Source of the DNA: Solen grandis
Lineage: Eukaryota; Mollusca; Bivalvia; Adapedonta; Solenidae
DNA: 64,000 nucleotides
Reading direction: 5' to 3'
Assembly (NCBI GenBank): GCA_021229015.1
Contig: CM037785.1
Location: 43,112,543-43,176,542 of the forward strand
Shown piece by piece: positions 1 to 10,645 of this stretch. A model generated the notes under the pieces. That model did no database searches. It saw only the letters and a program-made list of their open reading frames with translations, and was not told the origin of the DNA. A program made the position numbers and the translations under genes. Numbering within the stretch: position 1 is the first letter of the stretch; every line of letters starts with the position of its first letter.

Positions 1-132
1 AACATTAATATGTTGAGTACAGCTGATGATTTTATAAGGACTACAAGTAAATAAAGTGTAGAATCTTAAAGCTAGAAAGCAAGTCTGAAAATGAAAAACA
101 ACACCTTAAGATATAAGTTTCAATGTCCATAC

Positions 133-217
133 CTCCTTGCAGCATCCTTAATTGCCTTTAGACGTGAAATGGTATTATCATTCCGCCGAGTCCGATCTCT
201 TGCATTCCTCCATTCAG
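133..217 (-). CDS. cpras1: cpRAS1 exon: vWA domain, helix after the MIDAS
   Basis: The acceptor is ccttgcag and the donor gtatgg. The exon takes up phase 1 and encodes [12 protein letters not shown], then [13 protein letters not shown]. The RLKAIKDA segment matches the first amphipathic helix of vWA domains (compare RLxAxKxA after the MIDAS). The exon is too short to reach the minimum length of the open-frame list. Further exons lie beyond the left edge; I see none in positions 1-126. Confidence 0.8.
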
Positions 218-3200
218 CTGCAAGGATGAATGAAAATGGATAACAATTTATCTCAGGAATGAAGACAAAACAATTTATCTACATGATGACTTTCACCCAT
301 GAAGGCTATGTGACCAGAATAAAATTAGATCAGCCTGCAACTTACTTACTTTTTTGGATCTACTTTGACTCTGACAGTGTTCCCACTAACATTTTTTTCA
401 CCCTTGGGTGGAAAGTCTGGGAGTAAATTTTATTTTAAAAGGGTATGAAAATTCAAAGGCCTAGCCTTGTATTCTGAATCAATGTATCTTCCTCTTTTCA
501 ATGTTAAATTAATGTCAAACTATGTATGTTCTGACAGCCATTTGATGCCTTAAGTAAAATATTGTATACCTAGTCTATGCAATCAAAGCATGTTTATTAT
601 TTATGTTAATTTCCCAGATATATTTTTGGCCTATGACAGAAAAGTTTTTTGTCGCTGGAGTTTTTATATGCATTATCTCACATAAGAAAGATAAAACTTG
701 CGTGAAAAAGAATTTGTGTATGTGAATTACATAACATTTTACGTGATTGGGAACACTATCTGATTCAAAATTATAAATCTTCCGTGCTTATTTCCAAATC
801 AATGAAATAGAAGTTATACAAAAAATATTTCTAAAATAAAACCAAACTACAGAATTTGGTTACAGAATCAGTCCTACCTTGCAGTCGGGGCAATCTTAAT
901 CTGATGTCCATAGAGACACTGATGTCCATGCAGTAAACAATCATCCCTTTACTGTCTTCTTCCTTTTCTGGAATGGTCTCCCCTGTTGCTCCCTCTTCAC
1001 CAGCCTCCTCAGTTTGTGCTTCCTCTCTGGCAGGGGTCAACATAAAATCAAAACTGTCACCCTTCGGGATCTCTTCTGGATCCATGTCTATCTCCTCATT
1101 CTTGTGATCACAATATTCACTGAAATTGGTGAGTACTAGATCATTTATAAATGCTATTAAATCCATAATACTACTAAAAAACACATCTTGCAGATGTCAA
1201 CAAAAAGGGTAATTCTTATTCATACACCTAAAAGACTAACTGTGCATTTTTAGTTGAGCCTATAATTATGTACTAATCTTTCAAAAACATTTTTTTGCAC
1301 TTAAAACGTGATACAAATTTTTGTCTAGGATTACAAGTCAAATAAGATTTTACTTTCGCAGATTAAAGTCTGAAGCTTTCTGTTGCTGGTTGTAGTACCT
1401 TTATATGAGCCTAGTCCCATTTTATATTAACACATATTATAATGGTGATGTGTAGAAAACAGAGATAGGCATTTTATAAGTCAACATTGGAGAAATTGAT
1501 CATGATAATAGGGATTTGTTTAACACATTTTCTTTGCTTTTGTGTGCAATTTAAAGTGCTTTAAGTTATATTTTCAATTATAAATATTATTATAACTTCA
1601 ACAAGATCACCGCATGCAGATGCCAATACTAGTCTGTTGGCATGTTTGTTTTTTTAAAGGGGAAATAAATTTGGTCAAAATTGACCTAAGAGTTATGGCC
1701 CATGGTGAGAATGTAAGCCCTTGTGATAGAGAACAAGTATGTGAAGTTTGATGACAAATGTTTATTAGATTAGAAGTTATAGCCATGGTTAAAGTTTTTC
1801 ACTGTACTTTTTTTAAAAGGGAAATAAATTTTGTCAAAATGGACCTGAGAGTTATTTCCCTTTATGAAAATGTCAGGGTGGTGACAACTACTCAGCTTTT
1901 TTTCTTTGAAAAACAGACAAGCTAATAATTACAAAGCAGACAAACACAAAACAACAATTTAATTGACATGTCTGAGATTTCTAATGGCTTTCCTCGTTTC
2001 TTTTTTGTCTACTTTCTTTAATTTAAAAATGTTTCATAACATGTGTAAATGTAAATGAGGCAAAAGAAGGTAGAGCAACATGAGTTGGCATAAGCCAATC
2101 TTTTATATATGGATCCACATAAATGAAACAAGAACTATCACTGAAGATTATGATTACCCCAGATACTGCTTTGTAAAAGTTACTGTCACAATCATGTCAG
2201 ACTGTCTTGACACAGTTGAAGGATGAAGATAAAAACACACAAAAAACAGGTATGGCTCTGATACACTAATTGCATACACTAATGTACACTAATAACATGT
2301 ATCGCAATCGCATACACTAATATACACATGTAATTACTTGTATCGCAGACAAAATATATTTAATAATATAACTGAAACATAATCAAACTGATCATGATGT
2401 TCCTTGGATATGAATGAATAGGATTTGTCCAAAGGTAGCCAAGAAATAGTGCAGACAAAATATAAACAAGAGGGCCAAGATGGCCCTAGATCGCTCACCT
2501 GAGAAAAGTATCATCCATTGCCTGTACAAAACAGATTGCTTAAGAATAAAGATGATGAGGTGAAACAATGTTCAGGAATTTTCTGACCCCATCCACAAAA
2601 GATATCATCATGACAAACATTCTGCCAAAGTTTGAGGATGATTGGACCAAAAATGTTGCCCTCAGAGTATAAACAAGATTTTTCTAAGATTTGACTTTTT
2701 TCACCCATTTTCAAAGGTTCAGATATCATCAGACAAACATCTGACCAAGTTTGAGGAAGATTGGATCAAAATTGTGGCCTCTAGTGTGTAAACATCAAAA
2801 TTGTTGATGGACGACGGACAATCAAGTATCCCAAAAGCTCACCCTGAGCTATGCTCAGGTGAGCTAAACAAGAGGGCCAAGATGGCCCTAGATCGCTCAC
2901 CTGAGAAAAGTATCATTCATTGCCTGTACAAAACAGATTGCTTTAGAATTAAGATGATGAGGTGAAACAATGTTCAGGAATTTTCTGACCCCATCCACAG
3001 AAGATATCATCATGACAAAAATTCTGCCAAAGTTTGAGGCCCTCAGAGTATAAACAAGATTTTTCTAAGATTTGACCTACTGACCTACATTTCTATCCAG
3101 CCCAACCCATTTTCAAACTGGTTCGAGATATCATCATGACAAACAATCTGACCAAGTTTGAGGAAGATGGCATCAAAATTGTGGCCTCTAGTGTGTAAAC

Positions 3201-6200
3201 AAGATTTTTCTAAGATTTGACCTACTGACCTACTTTTTGATCCAACCTGACCCATTTTCGAAAGGGTTCAAGATATCATCAAGACAAACATTCTGACCAA
3301 GTTTGAGGAAGATTGTCAAAATTGTGGCCTCTAGTGTGTAAACACAAAATTTTAGGACAAGATTTTTCTAAGATTTGACCTACTGACCTACTTTTTGATC
3401 CAACCTGACCCATTTTCGAAAGGGTTCAAGATATCATCAAGACAAACATTCTGACCAAGTTTGAGGAAGATTGGATCAAAATTGTGGCCTCTAGTGTGTA
3501 AACATCAAATTGTTGACGGACGACGGCCGACGGCCGACGGACAATCAAGTCTCCCAAAAGCTCACCCTGAGCTATGCTCAGGTGAGCTAAAAATATCACA
3601 TATGGCCATAACTCCTTTAAAGTTAAGCTCATTATGATGTACCATTGATATGCACAATTAGGCTTGGTACTTACCAGCCTAGTAAAGTTTAATCAAAATC
3701 CAACCAAAGGTAGCTGAGATATAGGGCCGACAAATTTCTTCTAAAAATGGATCAACAGATTTGACTCCAATAAAGCCCCCATAATACTTCAAATCTGAAG
3801 AATTAAACTTGTCAATTTTTATTTAGAAGCCAATTTTCATAAATTTTCATAGGTATCCTTATCATCAATCATACCCAGGACAGTACAAGTTTATTTTGCG
3901 GCAGCACCCTGAATGATGGCTCAAGAAAGTTTTCACACTTTTTTTGAGGTTGGATTCGTCCCACTGGAAATTGTTGATTATTGCTAGTCAATGTCTGACT
4001 GGTTGCATGATATGCACATGTCAGCAGATAAACCCAAGCGTCAGATTTTGAGTACATTCCATATCACTGCGTTTGTCTATGGCATGCAACACTTAACCTC
4101 AAGACATTATTATATCACTCACTATGATGTTGACATGTTTGAAGGATTGTGTTTAACAGAAGCACCTCAGTAGAGCATGTAAAATCAAATTGTTTTCTGT
4201 AACTTACAAAATAATAGTATATACACATACATAGGAGAATGGAGACAATGTGGGTGATATTCACTGTATGCACCAGTAATGAAAACACAGACATGAATGC
4301 ACACAAACCGAAATTTCCATCAGATTTTTAATCAGAACAAGGGTCAGGACTGACACAAAAACCAGATTTTTCATGATTAATGTTCAGTTAGATAAACATG
4401 CAATTAATTATGAAGACAAAGAGGAATATTGGATGGGTAGCAAAAAGCATGCTGATATGATGATTATCATACCAGAAGGAATACAGAAACATACACACAC
4501 ACAATGGCATACATGCCATATCTCCCGGCGGGAGATTAAATCTCCCGGGATTTCGACTTGTCTCCCGATCTCCCGCCGGGAGGTGAAAATCTCCCGGTCT
4601 GACTTAAATCAAACAGGTTTCCCTTTGAACTCAGTATAATCCATTCTATTACCAAACTATGATACAGCATCAGGAAGCTTACGTAAGAACATGTGTTAGT
4701 ATCAATTCTGACCAGTGTGCTGTACACAGCCACAGGCAATGTGTGATTGTCCTTATCCAATCAAATTGCGTGATTCAGACAGGTAGCAAATTCGCCAGTC
4801 TATCAGTTGAAACAATTATCGTTGGGTCATTAGCAGCTATCAAGGCAATACTAAAGCTAGAATGAGTAAGGTTAGAATGCATTTGGTACATCGTAATAAA
4901 GACGTAAATGATTGCTTTAGTTTATCTTACCAGGGATAAAAAGGTCCCGGAGAATAGCTTATCCTTACTTACCGGAAGTGTAAACAATAAATGATAATTA
5001 GATCAGCTGTTTACCAATTATTTAAATCTTAACAAAACTCGTCATATGGACACATCATATAAAGTACACCTCAGCTAGCGGTAAATAGCAAATGAAGTGC
5101 AATTTTCACACCGACGCTGATTTGATTAACAACGGATATCGTCTGCTGAATAATTTACTATAATGAGATGTGCTGATCGGAAGAGTTGGATAACCACTTC
5201 ATATCACCATACCGTACACGATAAATATTTTCAGCTAAATAATATTTTGGCAAAAAGAAAACACAGACAGAAGGTGAAAATATTATTAAATATGATCTGA
5301 CTCTTTATCTTTATTCATCCCCATTAATTAAAACCATATGATCAGAAATCATTCCATAAATCAAAGATACTGTATCAATTTAAATGTGTTTGATGTAAAT
5401 GGCATGATCTCTGATCTGTTACAAGGTAGTGTTGCATTTAATGTGAAACGGTGCTTGTGGAAAGTTAAGTTTCTATTTGAATAAGATATCTATTAATAAT
5501 TTTTTAGATTTTTTTAGATATAATTTTTAAAGGTATTTTCATTAATGCAATACACAGTATATAATATAAACTGTTAATGAATTTAATGAATGGTAATCAA
5601 ATGTGTATTTTTCTTTATTTTTTTTTTTCATTAATAACGTCTCTTTGATATATGTCGTAAAATCTCCCTGGCTGGACCCCAAATCTCCCTGTGAAAATTT
5701 CAAAACCTCCCTGGGAGACATACTGAAAATATGGCATGTATGCAATGGCAAGATGCAAGCATAGACCTACTGATATAGCAGAGACAGAGCTTAACCCATT
5801 ACCTGATACCAACATATTATGACATACTGTAAAATCATTATATTTTATGGGGGATTGATTTTCATTGATTTTGTGGACGCCGCTATTCACGAATTTATGT
5901 CCCCATGAAAAGTTTTCAATTATAATGTCAAACAGCTCACCGATAATGATGACCTTCTCCCATACCCCAACAGACTCTTGAGTAAATTGAGTTCAATATA
6001 ATATATATAAAATTTAGTTAGTTGTGTTACTAATTGTGTTAAATGCACAAATGCAACTAATTTTGAGTTGAGTTTCCTCCATAATTTACTGTACTCCACC
6101 CACTTTTGTTTATACTGCGGTCGCTGTACTAGTCATTTTTTTATGGTACATAACTTTATAATATATACATGAAATATGTACATTTATATATATTATTAGT

Positions 6201-9200
6201 CTTATCCTTTCATTTGTGAAGCTTTGCTTCATTACAAAATGTGTCATAGTTTTTGTGAGAACACGAGTGTCTTTCCTGCATGGGTAGGAGAGATCCACTC
6301 TACATTATGGCCAATATAACAAAGTGATTTGTCGTCATCAAGACGACTGATTGGACACCTGCTGTGCCCCCATTGTCCACTTGCCCCCAGGCACTACATG
6401 ACAACCTGTCTAGCCCCAGTTGATGACGAGTGGGTCCGGGATATCATGCTGTGCCACAACTGTGGTGACCTCATTTTTTGTTTCCTAAGCACTACATGGC
6501 CGATATGATTATATAGCCACAAGCTTAGATTTATTTACACTTTCTTTGGTCTGATTAATCTTCCCTAAAAGTAAGTACTAAAAACAGATCTAAACGCTAT
6601 GTCAGTAAAATAAATAGAATCTTCTATCATATTTTTAAGTCTTCAAATCAAATTGAAGAAGCAAATGCTCCATTTTCCATAATGTTTTCAAAAGTATTCA
6701 AAATTAATATTTTAAATTTTGAAAAAATCACAAATTTGAATTAAAAATAGAAATTGATATCGTGATCAAGGTACTGGGTTAAGCCAACTGTATATAAAGT
6801 TTGGCATTGCTATGTCATCTCTGACTCAAGTTATCATCTGGAAATGAAAGTTTTTTCCTGTATTTTCTATTTTTAGACACAGTGACCTTGACCTTGACCC
6901 AGCTGACTTCAAATGCAATACCAAGCAAGCTCTTAATATAAGCTAGCTGTACATAAAGTTTGGTATTGATATGTAATCTCTGACTCAAGTTATCATCCAG
7001 AAACTTTTTTTCACAGTGACCTTGACCTTGACCGCTGACAAAGTGACCTTGACCTTGACCCAGCTGACTTCAAATGCAATACCAAGCAAGCCCTTAATAT
7101 AAACTAGCTGTACGTAAAGGTTGGTAAAGATATGTCATTTCTGATGCAAGTTATCATCTGGAAACTTATTTTCTATTTTTAGTCACAATGACAATGACCT
7201 TGACCCGACTGACTTGAAATACAATACCAAGCAAGCTCTTCATATTAGCTACCTGTAAAAAAAGTTTGGTATTGATATGTTGTATATGACTCAAGTTATC
7301 ATCCGGAAATGAAAGTTTGACGCTGCACACCCACCCGCCCATACAATGACATTCGCCAATCTAATAACCAGAATTTTTCTTTGGAAAATCTGGTTAATAA
7401 TTCCAGGTAGTTAATATGAAGCTTTTATGCTTGGTCCCACGGACTTTGATTTAACGAGGTTGTACTGTACATGAATATGTATAAAGAAACATAATCAAAA
7501 GTAAGAAAACCAGTCTGACAACTTACCAGACCCATTTTGATTTCTCTTCTCCCTTTTCCAGAACAGATATGCCAGACAATATGGCATCACACTGTTTACA
7601 GTGTACAGCGTCTCCAGTCACAACATTAGGTTCGTCCTCCAGAATGTCCATCTTTAACAGTAGCACATTGGCATCCGCTTTTCTTACTTTCCTTCTCTCA
7701 ACCACTGGAAATGTTAAATACATACAGGTTGGGAAAAGACCTTAAAATATAATAAAGATTTGATCCCTCCACTAGACTTTATTAATACAGGGTCGAATTC
7801 CACCAACAATTCTTAGCCCTAAGAGATATTTAAATACTTAAAGGTAAATTTCATTAACCTTGTTAATACCCAAAGTTTTCATTTCTTAACAATTATTTTT
7901 AGTTATTAAGGGAATAATTCAGTTCAGCTTAGCCATGTACTTGAATATTTCATAGAACAGGTATAGTGGAATGTGTATATACTAGTTTAAGAATTTAAGT
8001 ATTACTGGTAAGTACTGTTGGTGGAATTTGAGTCAGGTATTTTAAAATTTTAAGAAAACTTTAATTCATAAAGCCATTGAATGTATCCAATACAAGTGAC
8101 AGAAAAAGTATGACAAACAAAGACGAGACAGACAGATGACAAGTAATTGATGTTTGTTTCACCTCTGCTTACAGCAGGTGACACAAAAACACTGCTACAA
8201 TATTTCAGACATTGTTCACAACATGTAACAAGAAGTGCAGCAAGAACATGACTTGAACTGCTAATCATTTAAGTATTTTTTTTGTAAAGAATTACTAATC
8301 GGCCACTCTGGCTATGGTATTTAGGTAAGCATATGCAGGGGTAAAGATAAGGTGCGTATTTGCGTAATTACGCAAATAAAATAGATAAAAACCCAATTCT
8401 TTTAAAATTCTAGCGTATCAAAAAGTAATTAAAAATTAGATTACTCAAATTTCCAAAATATTAAAGCGTACTGGTACGCAACATTTTGAAACCGAGTGAT
8501 GTTTACAAATACTCGTATATGTTTGACTGGTTACTTGCGAATCCGCAAAATAGACTTCAAACGATTTCCGATAATTTCCTACTTTGGGTTCCATTCAAGT
8601 AAAACATAAATCCAGTCTGTCTTATTTGTTCATCTGACGCTTTGCTATTTGTTTGCTCTTTTCTATTTGTTTGCTTCAAATATGGTTAAATAAGGCAGGA
8701 AGAAACGGGTAAACGTTTAAAAAAACACTGAGTAGATACCTAGCACTGCAAACCAAACATCAGGCATTTGTGTCGCAATAATTGACGATCTGGAGTTGAG
8801 ATAGAGTCGGTAGCATCCAATTCCATGTTAACCAGTAAATAATTTGTTTTAATTCAATAGTTAAAAGTGCTAAATCTTTGGATCAGGAAGATCAAATATG
8901 ACTGAATGTTGTTTTTTTATTTAATTGTTGAGGTGCTAATGATAAATCCTGCATATGATAATTGTTAAATTGACATTGTTGCATACAAGGACAGCAGGCA
9001 CATATACCAGTAAGAACATGTACTGTTATTTCAGATCCAAAATTAAGTTGATGAAAAAAAAGCAATTGACTTAATTTTGATGGAGTAACCATATTTTCAT
9101 TACTCACTTAAAATTGTGAAAACCCAATTCCTTGAAAAATTGATGAGTAATACCCAACTGACCTCTAACTTTATCTGTAGCCCTGCATATGACTCATTTG

Positions 9201-10645
9201 CAGGCTGCTCAACTTTTACATTTACTCTTCATCAGTTCCTTTGAAAAGAAAAGGTATAAAGCTGTAGAAACTGCTCAGAAATACTTTCAGACTCTTTAGC
9301 TTTATGATAGTATGTCTGTTGGAGAGCATGGTTGGATATCCAAGCCATATCCCAGTTAGAGACTGATAAGGGCCAGGTTGACAATAAGCTTACCTGAACG
9401 ATACCTTGGTTCCCCATCTGAATCAGACACATCACTATCATAGTCTTCATCAGAAACATCACTGTAATAGACTTCATCATCATCATCAGAGAAACTACTG
9501 GAATCAGTACCACTATAGACAGGACTTCTTGTCCTCCTTTTTTTCTTTCCTCTTGAAGCTTGCTTCGGACTATCACTATCAACATTTTCTTCACCACTTT
9601 GCTCACGACTGCGCAGACGTTTTGGTCCTGAGGAAAGAATGGAAAAAACACAAATTAACAAGAGAACTGGTAGAAACGAATGATGCTTCATGAATATAAG
9701 TACTTGTTCTAAAAGAGCTAATTTTTGTGTCACCTGCATAGCATGGCAGACACATAGGGATCACTTTGTCCATTATCTGTGTATGTGTCGATAATGGATA
9801 CATTATGAAGTGTAGAAGGGCAGTGCATAAGAAATGTAACTCATGCTCTTGAATGATCCCCCTCTTTGATTTTATTAAAAACGATTGTCTGGGTCTTGAC
9901 TTCAACTCCATTGCACAGATTCACTTCAAACATGAAACACAGATATGAGGTGTAAAGTGTAGCTAGTATACAAGAAAAATCACACTAACTCTAGCTGCTT
10001 TAATTCTTGAATTAAACCCTAAGTTAACTTTTATAGAAAAAAAATGTCTGGAGCTACACTACATGATAGATTCACTCTAAACCTTTGAACATGAATACAT
10101 TACGAGATGTAAAAGTGTAGTTCTCAGGAAATGAAACTCTATTTTATATAATTCTTGAATTATCCCACTTAGTCCGAATACATAATCCATGCAGAAGTAA
10201 AACAAGATAATCCTAATTCCACACAAAAACTGTGCCTGTTGTCCAAATTTTGAAGGTCATAACTATAAAATCAAGTGACCCCTAGAATGGGACCAATTTT
10301 GGCCCCAGGGCCATGATTTTTTACAACCTGGGTTCAGGTCTTCAAGGCCATTAGATCAATCAATTAATATTCATCAAATCATAAATTTGCACATGAATAT
10401 TCATGAGGTAAAGAGTTAAAGAGTTAAAGAAGTAACATAATTATGTACTCACTGTATTTTCTCTTCCTCCTGACTCTTCTCCTTGGCTTTGGTTCATCCA
10501 TCATATCGTCTGGGATTCCTTTTATCTCGACATATTTCCGATATGAATCTTCTATAGTGGGGTCATAGTCCTCCACAAACGTGTTGTTAACGTATTGTAT
10601 GGTGATACTCGACTTTCCTACTCCACCAGACCCTAACACAACCAC
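133..10645 (-). CDS. cpras1: Circularly permuted Ras protein 1-like gene, 3' part (G1-G2, linker, zinc finger, vWA), partial
   Basis: Five exons in transcription order: 10645-10453, 9627-9394, 7704-7527, 1119-878 and 217-133. All have AG/GT borders and the phases agree (0, 1, 1, 2, 1), so they join without a stop into about 310 residues. Domains in order: Ras G1 P-loop (GSGGVGKSS) and G2 switch I ([11 protein letters not shown]); a basic stretch; an acidic serine-rich stretch; a CxxC...CxxC zinc finger; the start of a von Willebrand A domain with DISVSM. A GTPase that begins with G1-G2 and then runs straight into zinc finger and vWA, with no G3-G5 after it, fits only the cpRAS family, whose G3-G4-G5 precede G1. 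Those upstream exons are not found between 10646 and the N gap at 14301; matching ones sit on the + strand at the right end of the window. The gene runs off the left edge inside the vWA domain. The family assignment rests on motif order; no cellular role is established to my knowledge. Confidence 0.92.
878..1119 (-). CDS. cpras1: cpRAS1 exon: second half of zinc finger, acidic linker, start of vWA domain with MIDAS
   Basis: The acceptor is tttcag and the donor gtagga; phases are 2 in and 1 out. It completes the zinc finger ([10 protein letters not shown]), runs through a Glu-rich stretch, then reads [14 protein letters not shown]. The D-x-S-x-S is the metal-ion-dependent adhesion site at the start of a von Willebrand A fold, so metal binding is likely retained. 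The downstream exon at 217-133 continues the helix after the MIDAS strand. Confidence 0.88.
2465..2866 (-). repeat. Hairpin-headed array element (GCTCACC family), copy 1
   Basis: On the - strand it starts with the palindromic head TTAGCTCACCTGAGC... (2840-2866) and ends with the GGGCCATCTTGGCCC hairpin followed by TCTTGTT (2465-2485). Inside are units with the text ...CTAGAGGCCACAATTTT...GGTCAGATG... . The copy abuts the next one directly, with no spacer. Confidence 0.85.
2867..3592 (-). repeat. Hairpin-headed array element (GCTCACC family), copy 2, head-to-tail with copy 1
   Basis: Same head (3560-3592) and same GGCC-hairpin tail (2867-2887) as its neighbour, with about four internal units. 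A short GC-rich CGACGG repeat sits beside the head. No protein is encoded; open frames here are repeat artefacts. Confidence 0.85.
3780..4180 (-). mobile_element. Internal fragment of the 41247-42035 element
   Basis: The - strand matches 41470-41830: GATATGGAATGTACT, CTGGGTTTATC-like text, CAGTCAGACATTGACTAGCA against GTCAGACATCGATTAGCA, and AATAATCAACA. The ends are missing. Confidence 0.7.
4508..5742. mobile_element. Non-autonomous inverted-repeat transposon, family T2, 6-bp target duplication
   Basis: Perfect 14-bp ends CATACATGCCATAT and its complement at 5729-5742, flanked by CAATGG on both sides (4502-4507, 5743-5748). CTCCC/GGGAG-rich subterminal repeats lie at 4521-4600 and 5661-5720. 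No transposase frame is seen. It lies within a cpRAS1 intron on the left. Confidence 0.88.
6780..7396 (-). repeat. Hairpin-headed array element (AACCAG family), - strand
   Basis: The head on the - strand, AACCAGATTTTCC...GGTTATTAGATTGGCGAATG, lies at 7345-7396 and is followed by about four units of 140-150 bp (ACCTTGACCTTGACC...CAAGTTATCATC). It is the same family as 63170-63755, sharing the head hairpin and the GGTTATTAGATTGG text. Confidence 0.75.
7429..7471 (-). mobile_element. Solo end of a Tigger-like element
   Basis: The - strand reads TACAGTACAACCTCGTTAAA then TCAAAGTCCGTGGGACCAAG, matching the left end of 41247-42035. Nothing else of the element follows. Confidence 0.7.
7527..7704 (-). 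CDS. cpras1: cpRAS1 exon: first half of Sec23/24-like zinc finger
   Basis: The acceptor is ttccag and the donor gtaagt. The exon enters in phase 1 and leaves in phase 2. It encodes [12 protein letters not shown] and ends KWV plus two bases (TG). Those two bases with the first base of the next exon make the third zinc cysteine, followed by EYC, so the finger reads CKQC...WVCEYC. The W-x-C-x-x-C ending is typical of the Sec23/Sec24 zinc finger. That module precedes the vWA (trunk) domain in Sec23/24 and in cpRAS1-type proteins. Confidence 0.88.
8336..9185. mobile_element. Non-autonomous inverted-repeat transposon, family T1, copy A, with 6-bp target duplication
   Basis: Ends CAGGGGTAAAGATAA (8336) and TTATCTGTAGCCCTG (9185) are imperfect inverted repeats. 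CATATG flanks both sides (8330-8335 and 9186-9191). Just inside the ends is GCG/CGC-rich text (GTGCGTATTTGCG). It is 850 bp with no transposase. Copies B and C share the ends. Confidence 0.8.
9394..9627 (-). CDS. cpras1: cpRAS1 exon: basic then acidic serine-rich linker
   Basis: This 234-bp exon is phase 1 on both sides, so it could be skipped without a frameshift. The acceptor is ctcag and the donor gtaagc. It starts basic ([10 protein letters not shown], then [10 protein letters not shown]), which together with the end of the previous exon resembles a bipartite nuclear localisation signal. It then becomes strongly acidic and serine-rich ([29 protein letters not shown]), with many possible casein-kinase-2 sites. 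No fold is recognisable and the stretch is probably disordered. Its place between the GTPase and the zinc finger makes it a linker. Whether other cpRAS proteins have it cannot be judged here. Confidence 0.85.
10453..10645 (-). CDS. cpras1: cpRAS1 exon with G1 (P-loop) and G2 (switch I)
   Basis: The acceptor is a cag directly before GTGGTTGTG, and the donor is gtgagt after the basic run. The exon opens in phase 0 with [13 protein letters not shown], the beta-1 strand and P-loop of a Ras/Rap-type GTPase. It has the GxxxxGKS residues, and glycine stands at the position equivalent to Ras Gly12. It continues with [15 protein letters not shown], an effector loop almost identical to Ras/Rap and carrying the G2 threonine (exon residue 30). 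After beta-2 the Ras homology stops where G3 should follow, and the chain turns into a proline/arginine/lysine-rich run ([13 protein letters not shown]). In a normal Ras the beta-3 strand and DTAGQ would come next, so this exon holds the C-terminal end of a permuted domain. Confidence 0.94.

Noticed and set aside
9406..9693. His-rich open frame on the + strand
   Set aside because: It is the antisense of the Asp/Ser-rich cpRAS1 linker exon.
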